Assembly (NCBI GenBank): GCA_030512335.1
Contig: JAULSU010000002.1
Location: forward strand, 3,906,001-3,970,000
Reading direction: 5' to 3'
Source of the DNA: Immersiella caudata
Lineage: Eukaryota > Ascomycota > Sordariomycetes > Sordariales > Lasiosphaeriaceae
DNA length: 64,000 nucleotides
Below, in pieces: positions 52,994 through 64,000 of the stretch. Both the position numbers and the translations under genes were made by a program. The notes beneath the pieces are model-generated. The model saw only the letters and a program-made list of their open reading frames with translations. It was not told the DNA's origin and searched no databases. Position 1 is the stretch's first letter. The number at the start of each line of letters is the position of its first letter.

Positions 52994-53565
52994 TTGATGG
53001 TTGGCGGAGTGGGAAATGGGCTTAAGAGAGCAGAAAAGAGTTTTTGTGTGGTGTGGAGAAGGGTGTGGAGACGATCTAGGTTCATGGCGATATGTGGTGG
53101 GGGTGTGAGTTTGACCATCCATGACTCAGGCGGAAGGAACCCTTTGACAAAACGGAAACGGGGTTGATGCAACGTTAGAGAGCACTCTGTCCATGCACCT
53201 CGACCTAATCAAAAGGCATATTAGAACTTGAGAAGACATAGGGCGATCTGAACTCAGTGCCTGAATAAGTTGTTTGGTGGCAGACAGATCTCTTCCGGCC
53301 CGTAACCCGCAAAGCAGGTCTGAATTAGCATGGCTCATCCGAGAGAGCCCGAGATCGTTCAAGTCCCAGAGGGCTTTCTAGGACTTCCATTCCAACACAA
53401 GGGCCGTGGGGGAAAGAATGAATTGTTTCCAGGTTATCGTTCAAATGTGGTTTGCCAAACCTGCTGAAATGAAAGCTTTGCCCTCACCCTGAAATTCTTT
53501 TGCGAACCCTCGCAACCAAACCAGACTCCAGACTCCAAGCCGACATTGCCAAATAGATCACCTTA
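52994..53565. other. Intergenic
   Basis: No gene is seen between tRNA-Arg and the 3' end of the secreted-protein gene. Confidence 0.55.
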
Positions 53566-54222
53566 TTAAAGACCAACCAAACCACCAATCATCATCCCAA
53601 CAGCCACACCCAGAACCACATTGCGACGTCCGAGACTGGAACCTGAACCAGACAAGACAACGCTCTTCGCAGATGCATTCGCCGCTGCCGACCCTGCAGC
53701 TATCTTGGTCTTCAAATTCACAGCATCCAAACCCGGGCTCGCCGTCGGCACAGGTGGCGTATCGTCTTTTGGCGTCATCGCGTGCGGGCCAGGCTCTTTG
53801 TAATAGCAATCCGGACCGAGGCAGCGCGTCTATCGTTGTTAGCTTTCAGTTCTGATGCTCCTCTTTTCGAACCACTTTCGAACCCCTTTCCCTCCTCTCC
53901 CCAACAACACCCCGTGGGCAGTACACAGGTACTACCAACGAAAAGAAAAACCCACAGTAGCAATCGTGCAAGGACAATCATCAATCGTCAACGTAGTCGG
54001 CGCCGTAACGCTATACGCGTTCTTCCCCCACTTCAACACCGTCGGCTCAGCGCAATACGTCAAGAACCTCCCCACAACGGTGACCACAGTAACGATACCC
54101 TCTGTGGAAAGACCCGTTACATTAGTCCCTGGGAGAGGTGCGCCTGTTGCATTGAGTTGTTGGGCTGAGACCGTGGTGGATGCGGTGAGGTGGGAGGTGA
54201 GGAGGAGTGATTTGAAGTTCAT
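53566..54222 (-). CDS. CCG-6-like secreted, probably GPI-anchored cell-wall protein (2 exons)
   Basis: Exons 54222-53956 and 53829-53566 give 176 residues; the 126-bp intron has a GTGGGT donor and GCTAAC branch. A signal peptide (MNFKSLLLTSHLTASTTVSA) precedes TVVTVVGRFLTYCAEPTVL and SVTAPTTLTIDDCPCTIAT, the Cys pattern of clock-controlled protein 6-like cell-surface proteins. The C-terminus has a Ser/Ala stretch and a hydrophobic end (NVVLGVAVGMMIGGLVGL) expected for GPI attachment. N-glycosylation sequons (NATG, NVTG) are present. The second exon adds a CLGPDCYY motif. Exact role unknown. Confidence 0.75.
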
Positions 54223-55305
54223 GTTGAGTGCCCGATGTTTTCTTCCCAGCCTAGAGGTTTGTGGTGTGAAATTTTGGTAGCGACTGTGTGTAGATCTTAT
54301 GCTGGAGTGCGTGATTGTGGGAGTAACTTGTTTGTCAAACTGAGCGAGTGTGATGAGCGATTGTCTAGTCAAGGAGGGCCTGGCCACACGCGGATGGCCG
54401 TTCTGCCATCTTTATCCAGACTGCCCCAGTAGACAGGTCGGCCTAGGGAGGAGACGATGCCTCGACGACATGCAGTTCTGAAACTTTTCGTTAGCCCAGA
54501 TGTATCCAATGAAGGCCTGAATACCATTATCAAGACAAAACAATACCGACTGCTACCTCGTAGAGGAATGCCAAGTTTCGCCAGTCAGTGATTCATTCCA
54601 AGATGCGGCGGTGGGCCGCCATGGACGGCCCGTCGTTGCTCGGGCGCCGCATTCCTCAACCACATATCCCACTCCGCCAGGACAATTCTGTTTGGGACTC
54701 TTGTTCCATTTGACTTCACCGCCTGCATGTGAAAGGCGTGACCTGTCACTCCCACGTATGTACATTCGACTGCACCTCCCTTCGTCTCCTGTTTTCCTCC
54801 AGACTCTGTTCTTCCACCCGCCCCAACCAGCCTATCCATATGCTCCTATAAAATGAATCGCGGTAACGCCCCGAGGTTGTCTGGTTTGTTAGAAGACATC
54901 GGTCGGTCACCCACTGCTCTCGGTCCGTCCGCCCCAACTTCCATACCGAGAGCTGTCCCAATGGACTTTGTGAATGCTCGACGTCATTCCAGGCTCCCAA
55001 AAAGGCTTTGCGCCGGTGGTCGGCTCCCCCCATCTATAGCAAGAGATGCCCTCTGAACGCCATTATGTCTCTGAAACGCGCAATGATGAGTAGAAAATGA
55101 CAAGGCGATGACAAAATTAGTAAATCACAACTGCCAACAGGTGTTGACAAAGAAGGCATCCAGCGACCTGTAATGCAAGGCAGTCCGCCCCCAGCAACAG
55201 AAATAAAATCTCCCCCCCCCCTATCATCGCCTTGAGAATCGGGTATTTGATTCAGGTCGCGACGTATATGACCGGCTCTTATTATTCTCCTCCCACTATT
55301 TGTGT
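54223..55305. other. Intergenic between secreted-protein and flbA genes
   Basis: No gene is supported. A 67-codon frame from ATG 54853 has no visible homology. It contains the promoter of the secreted-protein gene and the 3' flank of flbA, with an 11-C tract (55214-55224). Confidence 0.55.
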
Positions 55306-57556
55306 TCACTTGCGGGTCGACCGGCTCTGGCTCCGCTCAGGCATGCGGCCTGCGGGGGCTCCGATGGCATCAAAATCGTAGTTCTTCAGCGTCTGCTCGT
55401 ACTTGGGGTTGCGCAGAAACTTGGGGACCGAGTCCTACAATGGCATTAGCATTTGTATCGGCGGGGATAGAATCATTCAACTTACGCTAGCCATCAACTT
55501 GAAGACGGCATTCTGAGCATCTTCAAACAGAGCAGTGACTTCGTGGAGGGTGTCAATCATGGCGACGTCCTGCCCAACAGCCTTGGTCATGCGGGTCGCC
55601 AAGTTGTTTCGGAGCTGATGATCGATATTGAGCTCGCATGGGGAGCCAGGCGCCAAGAAGGCGTTGTAAATACCATACGCCTGTGCCATAATCTCTTTAA
55701 TCCCGTCAAGCGACGACGTGTTGCTGGGGTTTTTCTGCGCTGCGCGAGTCGCCGCCCTGCACTGTCGGACGAACTCGTCCACGTCCAAATAAAAGGAGAG
55801 ATTCTCTTCGCAGTGCGTCTCGCGGAGATTCTCCCTGAAGAGCAGACGCAACGCAGGGTCGTTGAGAATCTTGTCCAGACGCTGCGTGTTGGAATCCCGG
55901 GCGATTCCGACAGTCCGCGATGTGGTGCCGCTGCGACCCTCGCTCTCAGATGGCCGTCCTCTGGGTAGCGCCCCGTTGACCAGATCTCTGCCCTTGGGCG
56001 TAATCTGGTAAATGGCGTGCTTGGTAGGCTGGAACAGGTTATGGCTGGGCACCTGGATCATGTGGGACCTGTCTTGCTGGACGGGCTCCATCAGATCATA
56101 TTCAACGAACAGAGATGCGATTTCGACCGTCTCTCTCCGATCCACAGTTGTCGAGCAATCCATCAGCCAATCCGTCGCGGCCTTTCCGGTAAATGTGTCC
56201 TTGTAAGTCTTGCCGCCAACCTTGCGCTCCGCGGCCATCTTGACACCAGTCATGCCGTCCCGGTAGTCGCTCAGCGAGTCCGAGTCCGCCGAGCTCACGC
56301 TCGACTTCACATTGGGTCCGTTTGCACCGACGAATCTCCGGAAAATAACCTCAATCGTGCCTCGGTCGGTCAGGAGCTTGTCTGATTGCCCGTCTCGCTC
56401 CAGGCTAACCAGCTGCGGCAACGAGCCACCGATGAGCTCGGCCACCTGCTTTTGCTGAATACCATTTCTCGAGCAGAAACGGTCCAGAATGGAGATTCCC
56501 TTGGGCGTCAATTGCCAGACCGAACCCTTCATCGTGTACTGCGTCTGGTACCTTCCGTCGGCGGACTCGATGAATCGCGCCTCGAGGAATCTTTGACATA
56601 TGGACCGGGCCATGTCTTTGGCCATGGAGAAGGTCGTAGTGGTAGTCGTAGTCACTATCCGGGAGGGGTCCTTAGGGTCCGGCATCCGGTTGGACTGCGA
56701 GAACTTGAGCGAGCCAAGATTGTTGATGGCATCTTCAGACAAGAAGGTGTGTTCCACCTTGGTTAGACGAACGCGATGGGCAGAGAGCGGAAGCAAGCTG
56801 ACGATTAGTGTAGCAAAGAGATCCTTGAAATCCTGCCAGTCCAGTTAGAGGATAAAGTCTTGACGGTACTGTGGCCGGCATCGCAGGTCTGCCGGGCGCC
56901 TACGCTCGTAAGGGGGGAGGAAATATCGGCGTTCGACGGGCACTAACCTTTGTGAACGGACGGTCATCGTCCGTCATACGTAATAGCCTAGACGATGTTT
57001 GATGCATCTTGTTGTCGAGTCGCGACAGGCGAACCGGCTGAGGATAGTTAGGGTTGGTTTCGGTATATGGCCTCGCAAAAGGGTCGTCGCGCGGCGAGGG
57101 CGAGCTCGAATGCCGAGTGTCGCCTGGCAGCGTTGGCGATGGGGCCGCGTAGTTAGATGCAGGCCGGGTCCGGGAAGGCTTGTCCGGACTCAACTGCGGC
57201 GAACCAGCAGAGAGCAGAAAATCAGGGCCGGTTGAGAGCCGACTGAAGGACTGGCGTGGCCTGATCCTTGGCTCCGAAATGCCCGCGAGGGTCTTGTCGA
57301 GGGCCGCTGCAGCGAGTGCGAGGAAACCGCCCGATCTCTGCGAGCTGGTAGAAGGGAGGTGTCGATGGCCGTTTGGAGGGATCGAGGAGGCAATCGTGCT
57401 GGTGTGGGCCGGACCTGGAGCTGGCGATCCTGGAGCAGTCGACGACAGCGAGGTAGAGGAGGGTTGTTTGACGACGGCAGCCTCGTGGAGGGAGGACAGC
57501 GAGTTAGAGAATGGTGGTTTTCGAGTCGGCTGAGTTGACTGTGAGACCGCGGCCAT
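55306..57556 (-). CDS. flbA: FlbA-type regulator of G-protein signalling, two DEP domains plus RGS (3 exons)
   Basis: Exons 57556-56948, 56832-55486 and 55434-55306 give 694 residues, all introns phase 0. After a Ser/Pro-rich N-terminus ending RLLRMTDDDRPFTK, the sequence continues DFKDLFATLIVSLLPLSAHR with the first DEP domain (KVEHTFLSEDAINNLGSLKF; about 210-325), a second DEP domain (TFTGKAATDWLMDC; about 405-490) and the RGS box (about 515-670), with FRENLRETHCEENLSFYLDV and DEFVRQC. FlbA accelerates GTP hydrolysis by the FadA G-alpha subunit and so favours conidiation over vegetative growth and restrains autolysis. It is full length with no defect. Confidence 0.93.
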
Positions 57557-60500
57557 CTAACGTGGACGGGTTAGTCGAGGGAAAGTAGCAGCAATGCGGT
57601 GGGAGTGTGTGCGTCGGCGCCGGGAATGGGCAACAGTCGGTTCAAATAAAAGAGGGACGGTTCTGTGAGTGCGGCCAGGTGGAGCCGGAGGGATTGAGGG
57701 ACACGAGGGAACAAGAGACAATGGGAACTGCAGCCAGGGGAGGGCATGGTAGAAATGTGGGTGCAGGGAACCCAGGAAGAAGTACTGGTACACTACGACC
57801 CACGCCAGCTGCTCAGTGGCTCTCTCAGGGAAGAGGGTCGGAGTGGAGGGGGGGATGGGCCTGCCAGTGGGAACTGCCACTTGCCGTCTGGCGAAACTTG
57901 GTCGCCCATGCCCAATCGGTCGCCCGTAGACAAAGAAAGGCTGCCGCAGCAGAGACAAGTGAGCCTCCAGCCTGCGAGCCACCTCAATATGGGACACAGC
58001 GATTGGCGAACGGGACTAGCGATGCGGAGCGTACGGGGTACCCGGAGCAAAACTACCTGAGGAGCACCCGAACTGGGCGGAGAGACGAGAGGACAACCTG
58101 AAGAATCCAAATAATGTGGAAAACGAGGATGCAAAAAGGGAAGGAAAGAACAAGTAGAAAATGAGAAGCTGGACGGAAGGTATGCACTGCTATCCAAGCG
58201 CACCGCACGGTCGAATGAGGAGCGAGGAGCTCGTGACTGCAGCAGCATCCCCTCACTTTGGATTCTCTGTGCGTTCTTCTGCGACCCGCGACTTGCAGAA
58301 GAGCCCCTCTTCGAACTTCGCTCGGGGCCTTCGTCACGCTCTCACCCGCACCCGATGCTGCTTCGCGACCCTCGCCGATTTACCGAACGAGGTGCAACCT
58401 GACAAAGACCTCGCCCGTTAGGCACCGACATAGCTACACAGAAACGAAACGGGCAGCCTTCTCGCTGCAGCAGCGGCAGAGCGGGAGCTGAACCCCCTCG
58501 GAAGTTATCCTCCCCGTCTCGCGGCTGAGCCAGCGGCACCAAAGAAAACCAACAAGCTTGCCCGGGTGCTGGGCCATGATTTCAGCGTGCCCGCGCGCCC
58601 TGTTGGGCAGCGAATTGGCATGTGGAAGGCGACGATGATGAGCGCAGCCAAAACAACGGCGTTGCAACGAAGAAGAGACGCTTGCAAGCTGGCTTGCCGC
58701 AGAAGTGCGGATCCCCCCTCCGATCCGACCACCAGGCGACTAGCATGCACATCCCAAACACCAGATCCACGGCGAGCGCCTTGCAGCTGCCTGGCGGGTT
58801 GGCGAGATGGCGGTGGACAGCAACGGAAGCAAGCGTGAATCTTAGTAGTGCGGAGCGGAACCCGCCCTCTGCGCGAAGCAGCGAAATCAAGAAAGGCGGT
58901 CAGGGTCAGGATGGAGCGCTGCTTGGAGAGAGTGTGTTCATCTGTGGCCATGTGGTGGGAGCGGGCGACGAAGGATGCGGGACAGGGGGTCTCGGGTCAA
59001 GACGAGTTGGCGGCCAGAGGAAAAATGCTGGGGATGGCTGCGACCGCTGCATGAAGTGGCGGGCAGCATGGAAGCCTCCTCACAGCAAAGTCTCACAACG
59101 CGGAGCACGATCTGCGCGTGGGCTTCAGGGATCTTTCCCTTCAAGCCAAACCGCTTCGGGCGAAGAACACCCCTGCCAGCCCACGTCTCCAGTGGTGGGC
59201 CCGAGGTGGGGTCCAGCCTCGCACGACTAGACGCTTGGCCCTTCGAGCCCCCCATTTCGTCGGCTGCACCCCTCGCTCGCATTGCTCAGAAACATGGCTG
59301 ATGCGATGGCTGTTCACCAGCAGAGCGCTTGACTCTCCACTTCTGGTTCCTTGCAACCACGCTGCTGGCAGCTGCGAGCCTGCGACATGGAGGACGATCG
59401 CCATCTTGGCGGCACCCCGCACCGCAAGCCTGGCATAATTGTCGTGGGAAACAACGTTCAGAGGGTTTACCGCCGCGGTGAACCTGTGGATGGGGCTCGG
59501 ATGGCTACTCGACAGCTCGTCGGAGCCAGCGCCCAGCAAAACCGCCACTGACAGCACCGTTCCACAAGTTCCACACACCGCTCACGCTCTGGTATTTCAG
59601 TGCTCTGTGCTCCCGATCACTGACGAGATGAACGCTCTTTCCCGACCCACTCGGCACCACTTCTGGTTCTGCGATGTTATCCCCGTGGAATCCGATGATC
59701 GGATGAACTGAGAACCGACACTCGGTGAGCGCCGCAGCGGCACGGAAGCACAAAGCCACAGGCGGAAGGGAAGAGGAATCGTGCGAGGCAGACATCGAAA
59801 TCAGGGTATTTGAGGTAGCAGTGACAGTATGAAACCCGGTCCAGGATGAGGTCACGCATGCGTACGGTTGCAACGTCGAAGTGAAAAGCAGACACGTACC
59901 TTGACGTCCAATCGGCGGCCGACTCTTTCGCCGTCCACTGCAACGGCTCCTCCGCGGATAGCGAGGCGATGGTTGACGCTGCCGTAAGCTGGGGCACCGA
60001 TAGGCTCAACGGAAGCCGAGATTTCGCCTTGGCTGGCTGCGGAAATTGGCGGGGGCCTCGTCGACGGGAAGACCGTTAGGGCCACCGAATGAGGGCAAGG
60101 CCGTGTCCGTTGATGGAAAGACCCTTGGACAAAAGCCCTTGCGTCCTGCCCACCCAAGCCGTCGTGATGCGAGGGTGCTACCCGAACGGGTTTGGGGGAC
60201 GTTTGTGCGTCGCGATGTCAGATCTCGATGGACGCCGCCGATCGTCTTCTGATGAGGAGCACGCCCTTCGCTGCGACACGCTGACTATCAGACAGGCGAC
60301 GCAGGCGAAAAAGTACCTATTCAAGCCTTGCGGCCTCTGTTTGCTGTCAGAAAAGAGGTCCCAAGGCTATTACGAAATTCGATAAGTAACACATGCGCGG
60401 AAGAACAAAAAAGGGCCAACGAAGCACAGAGGAAAGCGGCTGGAGATCAACATGGTGTCCACCGCACGGCAGTTGCCACAGCATGGGGATTTTTGTTTGG

Positions 60501-63500
60501 GATTGAGATGTTCCCGCCGTGGCCGCGGTGTGGAGATTGGAAGGAAATGACAGCTTCTAGAAGGGGAGGAAAAGGGGGACCCGTCTCGCGCATGAATTGG
60601 AAGCCAGCGGACAAGTGAAATGGAACACCGACCTTGTTGTCTCGTAACTCCACCGACCAGGCCTTTGCTTCTGGATCCTGGTTAGCTCTCACGTTTCGGA
60701 CGTTTGGCGTTTCGCTGTCGCGTGTGGGTTTAAATTTAGAAAAGTACCGATCATCCGTTTGGGTGGAAAGCAGAGGGAAGATCCGTTCATGCCACACGTC
60801 GGTTTTCGCGCCCGAGTGTGGGTTCGAAGAAGGGAATGGAAAGTGGTTATGGGGGAGAAATGGATGTTTACAAGGTGCAGAAGAGCGGTTCCATCTGTGC
60901 AAAGCCTTTTTGCTTTCGGACGGCGTACTGCGATATTGTTGGCACTCTCGCTTCCGGTTTCTGGATCCTCAGGGCAACCTGGGTCAGGGTTAAAAGGCAT
61001 ATGGCATGGCCAAGCAGGGGGTGAGGTCCTGCCACCTGCTCTAAAGAGCAGCGAAGAGGCACCCTGATGGGTGGCACAGGCCTTGCCTCTGCGAAAGCAA
61101 GCCGCCGCTCAAAAGCTCCAGCTTCAAACTTCTTAATCAACAACAACTCAGTTCCTGTTTTCTAGACTATCGTCGACTTACTCTCGCCCGTCGTATCAGT
61201 TCATCTCGACAGCCCAGATCCGTAACGAGATGGAGCGACGGTGATCACGCGATGGCGCCCCTGTCAACCATCCATCAGTGCAGGGGTCTTCGCTGTTCCG
61301 CCGCTCCATCCAGCCGTTGGCCGACTGTTTTCTTCTTTCCTTCATTCCGCAGCATCGCCCTGCGCGTTTCCGGCCCCCTCCGCGCGTGTCCATCACGATC
61401 GTCACAGCACTATTGGGTGGGATGCATTGCGCGCAGTTTAGTTCCACTTCCGTGAGGCGAGCGAAAGGAACCTGAACTGAGATGGGCCCCACCGCTCTCA
61501 CATCACCAGCTCTCTGCTCCCGGGGGACCACCTGGTTGGGTTTCGAAGAGTATTTTCTTGCTAATGGAGTCTAGGCCTGAGGTTGTGGCATTCCTGAGGT
61601 AATTTCTTGATGAATCTTTTCTCCGCAAGGGGGGTTTGAAACTGAAGTGAATTGAACTGAACTGAGACTATCGACAAGCCCCTCCCGAAAATAGGAGAGG
61701 AGGCTCAACCCCATTTTTGCGCGGCCAAGCGAGTTGCTGGTCGGTTGCCAAGGCGCGACTGATGACACCCACCCCCATTCTGCAAGCATTCGGCCCCATT
61801 CGCCGAGAAGTTGGGTGGTTTGAACAGGCGAGAGCAGCCAGCAGCAGAGTGTAAGTGTTTCGCGGGCAGGACTCGGAGGAAAACGAGGCCAGCGAATACC
61901 TGAGAGAGCCGAGAAGGAAATACGTTTTCCCCCGCCACCACCACCTTCGCTTTTTTGCTTCCGCGCGTCCCGTCTGTCAGCAAGCGGCATGGCTGACAGC
62001 AGGCACAATCCCCACGTTTTGATTGCAGTTCGCCTGTCGGGATAATTCCCACGTTTTTGCCATTTGCCCTCGCGAAATGTCTGCTCTACACGTGGCTCTC
62101 GTGTGGTGTCTGCCACACAGTGCCCGTCCAACCCGGCTCGCGTTGCCCCGTTCCCGTCTGACACCCCTCATTGCTTGCTTGAGAGATTTCCCCACGTGAG
62201 CTTTCGTGCGGACGGGAATTGGAGGTCCCTTGGTGGGGGGTTCTGCCGAAGCTTTCCCGCGTCATGCTTTCCCTGCTTTTTTTTGGATTGTGAATTGAGT
62301 CCCTTATCTCCACTCTGAGAATGAAAATGATCCAGAGGGTAAGGTAGTCCGTTTCATCTCGTTTGATGCGGAATGTGCTAGGTCAGGCCATCATCGCGAA
62401 TTGTGCTGAGCAAGAGTTGACACTCTGCGATCCCTAAACAGGCAGTACGGATTCCAAAGGCGCGTGGCTGAGACATGAGAATGAATGCACACAATAACAA
62501 TATCGCCTCCCCTATCAAGTCAATTCAGGGACGTCTTCATCTCGTCACTACTGTGTATTCAGCAGGGTTGACAGCGTAAGCAATAGCGCAGGCGATCCAT
62601 ACCGTCTGCGATCACTGGGCTATTCCACAATGAGCAGGGCTTGCGTGCGGCCGTTTCGGATCGCTCGAAACTTATTCTTGCGCGGGCGGGTCGAGGTTCT
62701 GGACATCGGAATGCCAGGGCCCACTCGCCTCTAACCTGTGAAGGTAAAGCATTCTAGCTAGTCCAAATTTCGTCAATTATTCCCGAGATGCTTATCCCAG
62801 TTAATTGTGAACGAAAGGAAGAGATCCATTGTGAAGCGAATGTCTGTGGAACTCAAGGATACTGTCGTAGTACGCCTGGGCGGTGTGGATTCCATGTATT
62901 TTGCTGAAGGGTCAAACGACGACACAGGACGGCAGGGGCATGCTGCTGGGGCTGGACTTTAGGACTGGTCGCCAATTTTGCCCACATTTCTGGAGCCGTT
63001 AGAGGACGGTTTAGCGAGTATGTACCGGTACGAGGCGGGGGAGGGTGGAGGACGGGTGGGCCCAAAAGGCCTAGGGCAAGGGCGGCTGGGGGACGCCAAA
63101 GCCACGTGGTGAGCAAGTGGCAGCCACATGGTGGCAGTCGTAGTCGGCAGGAAAAAGGAATGAGCGACAGAGACGCCGCCGTTTTCTTTGCTTCTGGCGC
63201 TTCGAGCCTCCTTCGGTGTGGAACGTCACATGAAGAGGAGCTTCTGCGGCGGGGATTCTCTTTTGCAGAGCAAGGAGAAGGGAACCGGATTGTCAGGTAA
63301 ATTGTCGGTGAGTGGTTTTTTCCCCTCCCGTCCATTCCCAGGCTCAAGCGGCGCGTTTTTCTTATCTCTGCGTACAATGTTGCCTGACCCAGCGATCGGC
63401 TGTCGGGAGCTGCCTCTCGCGAAAGCGCCAATGAAACCGCCCATTCTGATTTTATCCCACACGCATCCCCCATCTCTAGGCGATAGCTCACAACTCATTC

Positions 63501-64000
63501 CCAGGCTGGGCGTCATTGGGTTGGTCGCCCGGCTAACCTGAGCCTTTTGGATCGTCAGGGGTTGCAATCCCTATCCATTCCTTGGGCTCCTCTCCCTGCC
63601 CGCAAGGGACCTCCTTGCCGAGTGGTATTACTTCATGAAGCTGGGTCGTGGCCACCCAGCCATTTCAGCCAACCAGTAAGCGTGATGGGGCGCGGTGGAG
63701 ATCACCGGGTTGGATAAAGAAAGGTTTGAAGAGATGGGATCAGCCCCAATGCTCCATCATCAATGCCAGCCATTGCCTGTCATCACATCTCCGAGCCAAC
63801 CGCGGCAGCAGGCAGAAGAGACATTGGTCTTTGGTCTTTCTTGAGCGCGTTGTGGCGGTGACGGGTGAGACAAGGACCACAAAGAAAGACGATGGCGACA
63901 AATCACATCACAAAAGAAAACCACTGTTGCTATTCGGCTCATTCGCCATAGTCTGTGGTTGGACCGAGAGGGAAAGCGGCCGGCTCCGTCACTGCTCGTT
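57557..64000. other. 6.4 kb without a convincing gene upstream of flbA
   Basis: Many short frames but no domain, and no consistent exon chain on either strand. Developmental regulators in filamentous fungi often have long 5' leaders and large promoters, so this may be flbA regulatory DNA. A GT donor in good context lies on the minus strand at about 59900 (CAAG|GTACGTG) and could belong to a 5'-leader intron or a non-coding transcript. The next gene to the right is outside the window. Confidence 0.5.

Noticed and set aside
58505..60000. Overlapping 100-200 codon frames on both strands upstream of flbA
   Set aside because: No domain, no conserved splice chain, and mutual overlap; left as possible leader or regulatory DNA.
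1..64000. CRISPR arrays, rRNA genes, riboswitches and telomeric repeats
   Set aside because: None seen; CRISPR is not expected in nuclear fungal DNA and no TTAGGG array or rRNA-like sequence is present.

Overview
The window is nuclear DNA of a filamentous ascomycete (Pezizomycotina; the gene set fits Sordariomycetes, but the species cannot be named from sequence alone). Evidence: short spliceosomal introns with GTRNGT donors, CTAAC/CTGAC branch sites and AG acceptors; tRNA genes with introns after position 37; and typical filamentous-fungal genes (flbA, a PHD-finger ORC4, hamartin/TSC1, DUF7053, DUF3716, DUF7492). It has two very different halves. LEFT HALF (about 1-33.7 kb): a gene-poor, rearranged accessory region that looks like the body of a Starship, one of the giant fungal transposons mobilised by a DUF3435 tyrosine recombinase ('captain'). 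A four-exon captain-type gene lies at 33215-30143 on the minus strand, immediately inside the boundary with ordinary chromosome and transcribed leftwards into the element. Other genes match usual Starship cargo: a very large DUF3723 protein (7686-12470), the first residues of a patatin-like phospholipase, kinase and aminoglycoside-phosphotransferase-like pseudogenes, a DUF3716-SET protein, and an intact secreted DUF7492 protein with an LPMO-like N-terminal histidine. Uncharacterised fungal families occur as intact genes and as broken paralogues. The region also holds a decayed piece of a bacterial (actinobacterial-looking) sugar ABC-transporter operon, a perfect 39-bp palindrome, a 12-bp minisatellite, a dispersed repeat pair of about 550 bp, and a junction where pieces of three different genes meet within 200 bp. 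RIGHT HALF (33.8-64 kb): dense, intact core chromosome. In order: tRNA-Phe, tRNA-Arg, a single-pass membrane protein, hamartin, a DJ-1/PfpI protein, mitochondrial ribosomal protein L23, an MT-A70 methyltransferase, a mitochondrial CoA-type carrier, a hotdog thioesterase, tRNA-Gly, ORC4, a DUF7053 protein, a second tRNA-Arg with an intron, a CCG-6-like secreted protein, and the RGS regulator flbA followed by about 6.4 kb with no convincing gene. FUNCTION: core genes cover nutrient/TOR signalling (hamartin), replication (ORC4), mitochondrial translation and transport, and developmental G-protein signalling (FlbA). The accessory genes act as a mobile-element module (captain plus cargo) next to a tRNA cluster. 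A 20-bp copy of tRNA-Phe sequence sits between the captain and the tRNA gene. The best candidate for a little-described system is the divergent gene pair at 19.7-22.2 kb, which has a broken relative at 5.4-5.8 kb. Exon boundaries were worked out by reading splice signals and frames by eye; no database search was possible.
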